Below are positions 1 to 6,212 of a stretch of DNA of 9,313 bases, one piece after another (the first letter of the stretch is position 1; each line of letters opens with the position of its first letter). Both the position numbers and the translations under genes were made by a program. The notes under the pieces were generated by a model, which was not told the origin of the DNA, searched no databases, and saw only the letters and a list, made by a program, of their open reading frames with translations. Location of the stretch: the NCBI GenBank assembly GCA_003503535.1, contig DOCI01000116.1, positions 11,824-21,136 on the forward strand, read 5' to 3'. This DNA comes from Planctomycetaceae bacterium (GTDB lineage: Bacteria > Planctomycetota > Planctomycetia > Planctomycetales > Planctomycetaceae).

Positions 1-23
1 TCATCGCTGGAAAGTGGCTGAAG

Positions 24-2720
24 GTGAGTTTCAATACATCATTCGACAGACCTGCCAGCAAGAAGCGATCTCGCCGTCATTCTTTGCGTGGCTCTTCACA
101 TCGCTCCTCACACATAAACTCTAGAGATCCCTATGAGAAGACGAACCTTCTTCTGAAAATATTCGACATCTCGCTGTATGTTGGCCTATTAGCAGTGCTA
201 TTGGCCTTTGCAGGACGAACTCCTGTTGGACATCTCATTCTGTTGTTTGCTACGGGAGTCACAATGACTCTCTGGCTTGTTCATCGAGCCACTCAACCGA
301 CTTTACCTTGGAAATGGACGGGGTTTGAATTCCTGCTGCTTTGCGTGATTGGTATGGTGACATTTCAACTCACGCCACTTTCTACAGAAACTCTTCAGGC
401 GGTCTCACCTGCAGTTGAGCGATTTTTGCTCGCCGATTTGTATCCGGAATTAATCGGAACAGAGCCTCGATTCTCATGGAATAAAATTTCATTGGCTCCC
501 GTGGAAACTCGTCTGACTCTTGTGCCAATACTTTGTGTGCTTTTGTTGTTCCTATTGATGGTGCAGCGATTCCAACATCGCAAACATGCCCGTTCTGTAA
601 TGCTTGTCATCTCTCTGGGAATGGCTGTATATGCTCTTTTTGGAACTTTGCAATACCTGCTTGGAAATGGAATGTTTTTTGGGCTGATCACTCACCCCTT
701 TACAAACACTTTTACAGGTTCAAAGGGGTCCTTTACGAATTCAAATCATTTCGCTGGATTTCTGGCACTTGCGTTAGGACCACTGCTGGCCTGGACGATT
801 ACCAGCGCCGCCCATTCGAAAACTTCCCGATCTCATCGACGGGAATGGAATTCGAATATGCGAATTGCTTTTGGGGGAGTCGCCTCGATTTTATTGTTGA
901 TTGGAATCGTCCTGAGTGGCTCGCGAGGAGGACTGATTTTAGCCTCTGTTTCGCTTGTCATCACGATGTCATTGACAATGATTCGTCGTGCCGCTGATGC
1001 TCGCTTACCAATTGTTTTTGCCGTTTTCGGGATAATTGGATTAGGAGCAATTTCGTTGATTGGAGATCGGATACTGGAAGTCAATGCTCAGGAACTTGTC
1101 TCTGCGGACATCGAAAAAATGGATCGTGGAAATGCTCGTGGAATTATCTGGGAATCTAATCTGGCCGCCCAAAAAGAATTTCGCTGGTTCGGGACCGGAC
1201 TGGGAACGCACAGGCATGTCATCCCTGCTTATCACGAAGAAAAAGTTTCGAGACGGATCTATACACACGCAGAAAACAGCTACTTACAAATAGGAACAGA
1301 GAATGGAGTTGTCGGTTGGATCCTTCTGACACTGGCGATTCTTCTTGTGATATTCAAATTAATGAAAGCTGCGTTTTCAAGCAACGTTTCAAAAACAGAA
1401 CTCCCGTTCGTCATTGGATCCATGGCAAGTTTTGGCGTGTTTTTGTGTCATGGTACTTATGATTTTGCGTGGTATGCACCAGCCTACATGCTCGTCCTGG
1501 CACTGTATCTGGCCTATGTATTCTCAATTCAAACCACTCATTCTGAAGCTGAAAAACAATATTCCAGAAAAACATTCAGTTCCCTGATTATGGCAGGTGG
1601 CTTAATTGCATTCCTGACGTTCGGATACGATGCCGTCGGTCCTGCTGCACTGGCAGAACCTGCAACGATGAGATATCTCTGCTACACAGCTCAGACGAAG
1701 CATGTCGATAATGTCGATGATGAAATGGCGATATTAAAGATTCGCGTCAGTGAATTGCGTAAATCGTTGCAGATTAATCCTGACGATATCGAAAATCAGA
1801 TTAGCATGGCGAAATGCCTGCGGCGAGCTTTTGAGCTTCAGGATCTGCATCATCTCTATCCGATGCCCCTTGCTCAGGTACGAGCCGCCGTTTACTCGGG
1901 GGGATTTCAGGATTCTAAACAATTGACAAGCTGGCTGGAAAACAAAGCGGTCATGCAACAAGCCTTGCCGTTGGTTAACACCTGTCTTCAGCACGCCAGA
2001 CTTGCGAGCCTGCTCTGTCCGTTGCGATCAGATCCTCTACTGATTCAGGCGGAATATTGCTTTACGAATTCACCGGATTCTGAGCAGGTCGATTACTATT
2101 TTGCCAGAAGCGAACGTGCTGAACCCCAGAGTATGGATGTTGCATTCGACCGAGGTTACATGGCCTGGAATCGTGGGGATATTGAACAGGCTTTTCAGGA
2201 ATGGCAGCCCGTGTTTAATGAAAAGGATCCGAATCAGTCGCGAATCTTCTCCATTTTAGCTCCTGTCCTTTCCCCAACAGATTTGATCAATACGATTCAT
2301 CCTACGTTAGAGACGTTGAATACGATCACGATGGTCTATCAGAAACTTGGAGAAGAGCAATATGCTCAAGCTGCAATTGCTTTGGCCAATGCGACAACAA
2401 AAGCGATCCCGGAATTGCCCGCCTCCGAACGGCTCGATTATGTCAATATTGCATTCATTCGACTTCGTTCTGCGAAGGTTAAGCCTGAAACAATCGTCTT
2501 CATCAATCAATCTGCCGAGTATTTCGAATCCTCGGTTCCAATGCGCAGACAGTTTGCTCAATGGTTGGTCAGTCAAAAAGAATTCGCATTGGCAGAACCT
2601 CATCTGGAATACTGCATCTCTCGATCCCCCGGAGATGTTCAGGTAAAAGAGTGGTTGCAGAATTCACAAAAGGCGACGGATCAAATCGCTCGGGAATCTT
2701 CAATGAGACTCTATCGTTGA
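24..2720 (+). CDS. O-antigen ligase/polymerase-like membrane protein (Wzy_C type) with TPR-like C-terminal domain
   Basis: Polytopic inner-membrane protein of the O-antigen ligase/polymerase superfamily (Wzy_C), which transfers or polymerises lipid-linked glycans on the periplasmic face. About 12-13 hydrophobic segments lie between residues 45 and 535. Family-like motifs are GSFTNSNHFAG (235-245), SGSRGG (298-303), and the large loop before the last helices with GTGLGTHRHVIPAYH (390-404) and HAENSYLQIGTENGVVGW (415-432). Residues 540-898 are soluble and helical, with TPR-like pairs near 575-603, 703-735 and 843-880. At 898 residues it is about twice the length of a simple ligase. The N-terminus (residues 12-30) is very rich in Lys, Arg and Ser. 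The start chosen is GTG at 24, with a GGAAAG at 9-14 as a possible ribosome site. The frame stays open to the window edge, so an earlier start cannot be excluded. Substrate is unknown; the family call is firm, ligase versus polymerase is not. Confidence 0.85.
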   Translation: MSFNTSFDRPASKKRSRRHSLRGSSHRSSHINSRDPYEKTNLLLKIFDISLYVGLLAVLLAFAGRTPVGHLILLFATGVTMTLWLVHRATQPTLPWKWTGFEFLLLCVIGMVTFQLTPLSTETLQAVSPAVERFLLADLYPELIGTEPRFSWNKISLAPVETRLTLVPILCVLLLFLLMVQRFQHRKHARSVMLVISLGMAVYALFGTLQYLLGNGMFFGLITHPFTNTFTGSKGSFTNSNHFAGFLALALGPLLAWTITSAAHSKTSRSHRREWNSNMRIAFGGVASILLLIGIVLSGSRGGLILASVSLVITMSLTMIRRAADARLPIVFAVFGIIGLGAISLIGDRILEVNAQELVSADIEKMDRGNARGIIWESNLAAQKEFRWFGTGLGTHRHVIPAYHEEKVSRRIYTHAENSYLQIGTENGVVGWILLTLAILLVIFKLMKAAFSSNVSKTELPFVIGSMASFGVFLCHGTYDFAWYAPAYMLVLALYLAYVFSIQTTHSEAEKQYSRKTFSSLIMAGGLIAFLTFGYDAVGPAALAEPATMRYLCYTAQTKHVDNVDDEMAILKIRVSELRKSLQINPDDIENQISMAKCLRRAFELQDLHHLYPMPLAQVRAAVYSGGFQDSKQLTSWLENKAVMQQALPLVNTCLQHARLASLLCPLRSDPLLIQAEYCFTNSPDSEQVDYYFARSERAEPQSMDVAFDRGYMAWNRGDIEQAFQEWQPVFNEKDPNQSRIFSILAPVLSPTDLINTIHPTLETLNTITMVYQKLGEEQYAQAAIALANATTKAIPELPASERLDYVNIAFIRLRSAKVKPETIVFINQSAEYFESSVPMRRQFAQWLVSQKEFALAEPHLEYCISRSPGDVQVKEWLQNSQKATDQIARESSMRLYR

Positions 2721-2732
2721 CCGAAGGTTAAT

Positions 2733-2767
2733 GTTCAGCTGGGTTTCAGTCGAACGAATATTTTTTT
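2733..2767 (+). terminator. Weak candidate terminator after the ligase-like gene
   Basis: An imperfect stem pairs GTTC (2733-2736) with GAAC (2752-2755), with partial continuation inward. A run of seven T follows at 2761-2767, five bases after the stem. It lies 13 bases after the stop codon and points the right way, but the stem is weak. The stronger hairpin at 2860-2884 could also stop readthrough. Confidence 0.3.
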
Positions 2768-2772
2768 CGCAC

Positions 2773-2796
2773 CTTCACGATCCCCTCTTCACGATC
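2773..2796. repeat. Short direct repeat CTTCACGATC x2
   Basis: The 10-base word CTTCACGATC occurs at 2773-2782 and again at 2787-2796, in the convergent intergenic region between the ligase-like gene and the helical secreted protein gene. The identity is seen directly. No function is evident and chance is possible. Confidence 0.45.
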
Positions 2797-2855
2797 ACTG
2801 AAGCGACCTGATTGGCTCAACGATTGCAGAGCCTTCTCAAGTCGCATAATTCAAT

Positions 2856-2884
2856 AAAAAAGACCCACCGTTATGGTGGGTCTT
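2856..2884 (-). terminator. Intrinsic terminator of the 2936-3409 gene, possibly bidirectional
   Basis: A perfect hairpin has arms GACCCACC (2862-2869) and GGTGGGTC (2875-2882) with a 5-base loop. AA/TT extends the stem to 2860-2884. Read on the minus strand it is followed by six T (complement of 2856-2861), the classic rho-independent form. It sits about 50 bases downstream of the minus-strand stop codon. Read on the plus strand the stem is followed only by a mixed TTGAAGTGTTT, so it would be a weaker stop for the converging ligase-like gene. Confidence 0.88.
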
Positions 2885-2935
2885 GAAGTGTTTCCGCCTT
2901 CAAATCTCGAAGGCATTTAGAGCAAGATGATCTAA

Positions 2936-3409
2936 TTAATCCAAGCCGAGGAGCTTCTCGATGCGAGGCCATACGGTCGTACGTGCTTTTTCATAGGCGC
3001 GATGATCTGTAATGTCCCGAGTTTTGGCAAATGTAGACAATTGCCGTGCTTCCTCCTGAAGCAGGTTATAAACCTGGATCGTATCGTCGATATAACGCTG
3101 GTCGTCTTTGTCTTCACAGTTTTCCTGGACGAGCAACAACTGTTTTTTCAGTGTGTCGATCATCCCGACCATTCCCGACATGATATCCTGAACCTGCTCG
3201 GTTTCGTACACATCATTGCCGAAAGCATCGGCTGTTGCACCGATCGCGATGTAGGTGGTATACATGTGGGCGGCTGACAATCCACCGATTGCTGAAAGTC
3301 GACCGTCGTCTTTTGCCTGGGCAGAGCCTGGCAATGTCAATACTGCACCGATAGCCAGAACAGCCAAGGCTACGCGGTACCGAAGCCCATTGATCATGAA
3401 ACACTTCAT
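2936..3409 (-). CDS. Small secreted all-helical protein of unknown function
   Basis: I do not recognise this 157-residue protein. It opens with a Sec signal peptide: a basic start, a hydrophobic core at about residues 13-27, and a probable signal peptidase I site after SAQA (residue 32). The mature part of about 125 residues has the pattern of amphipathic helices throughout (SAAHMYTTYIAIG, near 45-57; VQDIMSGMVGMIDTLKKQLL, 73-92; DDTIQVYNLLQEEARQLSTF, 108-127), which suggests a small helical bundle. There is one cysteine in the mature chain (C98), so no internal disulfide. An AGGAA Shine-Dalgarno sequence 8 bases upstream supports this ATG over the internal Met6. It is the last gene of the minus-strand group, 96 bases after the TIGR03000-like gene and before a strong terminator, so it may be co-transcribed with that gene. 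Confidence 0.8.
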   Translation of the reverse strand: MKCFMINGLRYRVALAVLAIGAVLTLPGSAQAKDDGRLSAIGGLSAAHMYTTYIAIGATADAFGNDVYETEQVQDIMSGMVGMIDTLKKQLLLVQENCEDKDDQRYIDDTIQVYNLLQEEARQLSTFAKTRDITDHRAYEKARTTVWPRIEKLLGLD

Positions 3410-3505
3410 TGTTGAAATTCCTGTTCTATTCGGATGATTTGCATGAACGCTGAAAGTCTTAGTCAGATACCTGAGATAATATCATGCCGAATTTATTAAG
3501 TGGAA

Positions 3506-3991
3506 TCAATAGGTCAGTTCAATAATTCGCCCTGGAATCAGCCGAACATACCGAACGGTCTCGGGAGCGGTCGGATCATCAGAGAATCGGAAGATCACTT
3601 TATAGATATGTGGGATACCGGGCAGAAGTGGTAGAGTTTCAAATCGCCACAGCCCATTCAGACGCGTGTCCTCATAGCCATCGACATCATCCTCTTCGCG
3701 ATGCACATACATATTGACAACCCGCACGCTTGTCGCATCGGGTACGATGATATCGATCATAGCGATCCGAGGATGTTTACTGGCTGGGATGTCCCGACTG
3801 GGTAAATAATAAGTGCGGCCCAATGTTCCCGGCGACGGAGCGGCTGTCATCCGATCCGGGCCAGCCGGCATTGGTGGCATCTGATAGTTGGATTGAGGAT
3901 TGCGCTCGCAGGGACATTCTGCATTTGCCCACTGAGCCGTTGCCGATAGCGTAACGCCCAGTGCGATTAAGGAAGTGATTGAAGATTTCAT
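3506..3991 (-). CDS. Small secreted protein with a TIGR03000-like beta domain
   Basis: Exported 161-residue protein. The signal peptide runs from MKSSITSLIALGV to a likely cleavage after AQWANA (residue 24). A Pro/Met-rich linker with a CPC motif follows (to about residue 60). The C-terminal ~85 residues have the layout of the planctomycete TIGR03000 domain: IDIIVPDATSVRV, an aromatic LWRFETLPLLPG turn, HIYKVIFRF, and a final VRYVRLIPGRIIELTY strand pair. The domain's function is unknown in general, and this copy is divergent, with an acidic insert (EEDDVDGYED), so the assignment is by pattern only. An in-frame ATG at 4003 would add four residues but has no usable ribosome site, whereas GGAA lies 6 bases before the ATG at 3991. 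No terminator is seen between it and the next gene, 96 bases downstream. Confidence 0.8.
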   Translation of the reverse strand: MKSSITSLIALGVTLSATAQWANAECPCERNPQSNYQMPPMPAGPDRMTAAPSPGTLGRTYYLPSRDIPASKHPRIAMIDIIVPDATSVRVVNMYVHREEDDVDGYEDTRLNGLWRFETLPLLPGIPHIYKVIFRFSDDPTAPETVRYVRLIPGRIIELTY

Positions 3992-4082
3992 CAGGAGTTC
4001 CATTCCGAATTCAGAGAGTGTTAGTTCGGCAGAGTCGCCATACCCTGCGATTTGAAATCACCCAGTCATCGAAGATTTCATC
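3981..4082. repeat. Imperfect direct repeat of the start region of the TIGR03000-like gene
   Basis: GAAGATTTCATC occurs at 3981-3992 and 4071-4082. On the minus strand the two copies extend to GATGAAATCTTCaATcACT (gene start) and GATGAAATCTTCgATgACT (upstream), 17 of 19 identical. The upstream copy encodes Met-Lys-Ser-Ser-Met-Thr-Gly and then a stop. It could be a small local duplication or coincidence. Confidence 0.5.
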
Positions 4083-4320
4083 TCTCATCAATGCGACAGC
4101 TGAGCATCAGTGCTTCTGGACCTTGACGGTCCCAGATACTACAAACTTATCACACTCCACATACGTTGCTGGCTATTCCTGGTGAAACCGCCACCATTTA
4201 CAGACTATTTCTGAGAGTCCCACGCAAAGCTTGACTGAACTTCGCCCATTACCTGTTCAGGAATTTTTGCACAATCCTCACATCGAGACATGTAAACGGA
4301 GCTTGAGACCTTCTGCGCAT
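3992..4320. other. Noncoding stretch upstream of the TIGR03000-like gene
   Basis: About 330 bases with no credible gene on either strand. It should carry the promoter of the minus-strand gene at 3991, but no convincing -35/-10 pair could be picked out. Visible structure consists of the repeat copy at 4071-4082, a small inverted repeat GGACC-TTGAC-GGTCC (4118-4132) and a spaced inverted repeat CTGAAC (4235-4240)/GTTCAG (4255-4260). None has an assigned role. Confidence 0.6.
3998..4001 (-). promoter_or_regulatory. Ribosome binding site that decides the start at 3991
   Basis: On the minus strand GGAA is followed by the six bases CTCCTG and then ATG at 3991. The alternative ATG at 4003 has only CGGA directly abutting it, which is too close to work. 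The resulting signal peptide (MKSS...) also has a more usual N-terminal region. Confidence 0.55.
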
Positions 4321-4353
4321 AAAAAAAGCCGCACACTTTAATGTGTGCGGCTT
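4321..4353 (-). terminator. Strong intrinsic terminator of the PDZ protein gene
   Basis: Perfect 9-base arms GCCGCACAC (4328-4336) and GTGTGCGGC (4343-4351) enclose a 6-base loop, and AA/TT adds to the stem. On the minus strand the hairpin is followed by seven T (complement of 4321-4327). It begins about 30 bases after the stop codon of the gene at 4385-4882, isolating that gene from the downstream small genes. Confidence 0.93.
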
Positions 4354-4384
4354 GCAGGACTCAGTCGTCCTTTATTGATACGTC

Positions 4385-4882
4385 CTAGTTCAGAGTCGAT
4401 CGGTACTCAATTACAGGACGGTTGTTGTTGCCGTGCAGATGGGCTTCCACAGTGAAGATTCCCCGGCCGTGAACATCTTTGACTCGCAGGTCGGCATGAC
4501 GACCGGCTCGTCGCATCGCTCTTGTATAGTCTCCATCCCGATGCAGGTGCTGACCGTCGATGCTGACAATAATGTCACCAGGTTCCAGGCCAATTCTCCA
4601 GGCTTCGGTACCCCGATTCACTTTGGTCACGACCATTCCCTGATAAGTCTGGTATCCGTAAAAACCCAGTGTTGGGATGTCGATGTGGCAATCCTGATTG
4701 TTCTGATCAGGATTCACCAGATACATTTTTGTTTTGGGTGGGTAGTTTTGATTTTGCTGACCTGGATTCACCTGCTGACCAGGATTGATCAGATACTTCT
4801 TGTTTTCTGCGTTGGCAGTGGCTGCTGATGCGACAACGATGATGGCGACAGCGAACAGTTTGGTTGAGTTGAAAATCGTCAT
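4385..4882 (-). CDS. Secreted PDZ-domain protein with Asn/Gln/Pro-rich linker
   Basis: Exported 165-residue protein made of a signal peptide, a low-complexity linker and one PDZ domain. The signal peptide ends at about residue 25 (SAATANA, then ENKK). The linker (26-65) repeats NPGQQ, NPGQQ and NPDQN, twice preceded by YL[IV]. The PDZ domain covers about 72-150: a [16 protein letters not shown] strand region, then the hallmark [13 protein letters not shown] (98-110), then a helix and a closing strand. PDZ domains bind C-terminal or extended peptides. In bacteria they usually sit on HtrA-type or CtpA-type proteases, but no protease domain is present here, so it may act as a periplasmic peptide-binding adaptor. 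The start is supported by AGGA 8 bases before the ATG. It is monocistronic by its terminator and diverges from the M48 protease gene. The PDZ call is firm; role and partner are unknown. Confidence 0.88.
   Translation of the reverse strand: MTIFNSTKLFAVAIIVVASAATANAENKKYLINPGQQVNPGQQNQNYPPKTKMYLVNPDQNNQDCHIDIPTLGFYGYQTYQGMVVTKVNRGTEAWRIGLEPGDIIVSIDGQHLHRDGDYTRAMRRAGRHADLRVKDVHGRGIFTVEAHLHGNNNRPVIEYRSTLN
4690..4714. repeat. Perfect inverted repeat inside the PDZ gene
   Basis: AATCCTGAT (4690-4698) and ATCAGGATT (4706-4714) are perfect 9-base inverted arms around a 7-base loop. It lies in the coding sequence for the NPDQNNQDC segment, so it could form an mRNA hairpin about 170 bases after the start codon. 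No T run follows it on either strand, so it is not an intrinsic terminator. Confidence 0.6.
4697..4795 (-). repeat. Coding repeat for the NP[GD]Q linker of the PDZ protein
   Basis: This segment encodes residues 30-62. Related DNA words recur: CAGGATTCACCAGATACAT (4709-4727) and CAGGATTGATCAGATACTT (4780-4798), with a third, more diverged unit near 4760-4773. The protein shows three NPGQQ/NPDQN units. The pattern suggests short tandem duplication followed by divergence. Confidence 0.6.
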
Positions 4883-4999
4883 GGTTTTGTTCCTCGTTTT
4901 TATAAGTGTTTGGTTGGGTGATGGTTGTGTTACTGATGAGATGTAAGGCGTAATTCAGATGCAGGAGGGGACGTCAGAACTGGTAAAGAGTGCAATTTT

Positions 5000-5016
5000 T
5001 TTGTAACAGCTACAAA
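5000..5016. promoter_or_regulatory. Small inverted repeat in the divergent intergenic region
   Basis: TTTGTA (5000-5005) and TACAAA (5011-5016) form a perfect 6-base inverted repeat with a 5-base spacer, beside a run of seven T (4996-5002). It lies between the divergent PDZ and M48 genes (268 bases, 4883-5150), where promoters for both must sit. It has the symmetry of a regulator site, but no clear -35/-10 pair was found and the match to any known operator is not established. Confidence 0.25.
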
Positions 5017-5136
5017 TTCCGGCTGGAAACAGGCCCAAATGACAAGGCTTTGAACTCGTGTTGAGTCGATTTCAGGTTCCTCGTTACAGTTCCCCCCTGC
5101 GCCCACCTTTCAGGTTTGCGTGGAAGGTCTGTTTTC

Positions 5137-5142
5137 AGGGAG
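5137..5142 (+). promoter_or_regulatory. Ribosome binding site setting the M48 protease start
   Basis: AGGGAG lies 8 bases before the ATG at 5151. This start gives a clean lipoprotein signal peptide. The in-frame ATG at 5058 would add 31 residues rich in Arg, Pro and aromatic residues in front of that signal peptide, which would spoil it. Confidence 0.75.
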
Positions 5143-5150
5143 CCGAGTTC

Positions 5151-6071
5151 ATGTTCAAATTTCATGACCAATTCATACTGACGATCCTGCTCGTTTCGAT
5201 ACTCGGAACGGCTGGCTGCTATTCCACACCCATCAGTAATCGCAAGCAGTTGCTGCTGATTCCGGAACAGCAGGAAATCACGCTGGGCATGCAATCCTAT
5301 GAAGACATCCTGGCCGAAGAAAAACTTTCTTCCAATCCCCACTATGTGGAGATGGTTCAGCGGGTTGGTCAGAGAATCGCAGCCGAAGCCGGGCATGATG
5401 AATATGCCTGGGAGTTCCGCGTGATTGAATCTCCCGAAATGAATGCGTTCGCATTACCTGGCGGCAAAGTCGCCATCTATGAAGGGATTCTGCCGATCTG
5501 CGAAAACGAAGCAGGATTGGCTGTCGTGATGTCTCACGAAATTGCTCACGCGATTGCCCGTCACGGGGGAGAGCGCATGACGCAGCAGGGCGTGGCAACG
5601 GCAGCAGGCAAAGTGGTCGATTTCTATTCGAAAGATAAGGAGCAGAAAGAACGCGAACGTGTTCGCGCCGTCTTCGGAGCGGCAGCTCAGTATGGCTATA
5701 TTCTCCCTTACAGCCGCAAGCACGAATCGGAAGCCGATCAAATCGGCCTGATCCTGATGTCCCGAGCCGGTTACGATCCTAAAGAAGCTCCAAGATTTTG
5801 GAAACGCTTCTCCCAGCAGGGCGGTCAAAAACCACCCGAGTTCATGTCGACCCATCCTTCCGATGAACGACGAGCAGCCGACCTCGAAGCGATGCTCCCT
5901 GAAGCCCTCGCCGAATACAGCACCGCTACCGAACAATACGCCCTCGGCAAACCAATTTTCAACGCGTCAAATCTGGCGGGTTCAAAACCGAAAGCACCTT
6001 CCAACACAATTGTTCCTGCTTCGAGTTTGAGTGGGCCTCCGACGGATGATCCGTTTTTTACGAGGCCGTAG
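5151..6071 (+). CDS. M48-family zinc metalloprotease, lipoprotein
   Basis: Membrane-anchored zinc endopeptidase of 306 residues, in the group that includes LoiP/YcaL/BepA and Oma1-type proteases of envelope quality control. The signal peptide ends in a lipobox LGTAGC with lipidation Cys23. The catalytic motif HEIAH is at 129-133 (two zinc His and the catalytic Glu), the third zinc ligand is probably Glu192 in ESEAD (192-196), and the conserved STHPSDERR is at 233-241. NAFALPGGKVAIYEGIL (98-114) is the typical strand and loop before the active helix. The C-terminal ~50 residues are Ala/Pro/Ser-rich and look flexible; no TPR domain follows, unlike BepA. All key residues are present, so it should be active, facing the periplasm. 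It diverges from the PDZ protein gene and converges with the kinase gene. Substrates are unknown. Confidence 0.93.
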   Translation: MFKFHDQFILTILLVSILGTAGCYSTPISNRKQLLLIPEQQEITLGMQSYEDILAEEKLSSNPHYVEMVQRVGQRIAAEAGHDEYAWEFRVIESPEMNAFALPGGKVAIYEGILPICENEAGLAVVMSHEIAHAIARHGGERMTQQGVATAAGKVVDFYSKDKEQKERERVRAVFGAAAQYGYILPYSRKHESEADQIGLILMSRAGYDPKEAPRFWKRFSQQGGQKPPEFMSTHPSDERRAADLEAMLPEALAEYSTATEQYALGKPIFNASNLAGSKPKAPSNTIVPASSLSGPPTDDPFFTRP

Positions 6072-6121
6072 GTCGGTAGGGTGAAACAATATGACCTTTG
6101 GAGTCGACTTCTTTTGGTTAA

Positions 6122-6202
6122 GCCACAATGGGTTTCCATTTGAGGAATGATATTCACTGTGGCAACTTCTGGGTTCGCAGTCCCGAAAGAATCTTCGGGG
6201 AC
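6122..6202. terminator. Structured convergent intergenic region, weak terminator candidates
   Basis: Two stems lie between the convergent M48 and kinase genes. The first pairs GCCACAATG (6122-6130) with CACTGTGGC (6155-6163), with one mismatch that becomes a G-U pair in minus-strand RNA. The second pairs GTCCCGAA (6180-6187) with TTCGGGGAC (6194-6202), with one bulged base and a 6-base loop. Neither is followed closely by a T run, so efficient intrinsic termination is uncertain. Their placement after both stop codons is the main support. Confidence 0.3.
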
Positions 6203-6212
6203 ACCCACGTTA

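Noticed and set aside
533..997. 154-codon open frame on the plus strand inside the ligase-like gene
   Set aside because: It overlaps the well-supported membrane protein in another frame, has no ribosome site that I can see and no recognisable domain.
2720..2935. Possible small gene between the converging genes
   Set aside because: No open frame with a start and ribosome site was visible; the stretch is explained by terminators and a short repeat.
3992..4003. Upstream in-frame ATG of the TIGR03000-like gene
   Set aside because: It lacks a properly spaced ribosome site; the ATG at 3991 has one and gives a usual signal peptide.
3979..4185. 68-codon plus-strand frame in the noncoding stretch
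   Set aside because: No ribosome site, no recognisable composition or domain, and it starts inside the 5' end of a minus-strand gene.
4235..4260. Spaced inverted repeat CTGAAC/GTTCAG
   Set aside because: Arms of six bases with a 14-base spacer are expected by chance; no promoter element was seen next to it.
5058..5150. Upstream in-frame start of the M48 protease
   Set aside because: It would put 31 basic and proline-rich residues before a clean lipoprotein signal peptide, while the ATG at 5151 has a strong ribosome site.
5454..5936. 160-codon open frame on the minus strand opposite the M48 protease
   Set aside because: It is antisense to a gene with intact catalytic motifs and shows no family pattern; it reflects codon bias of the real gene.
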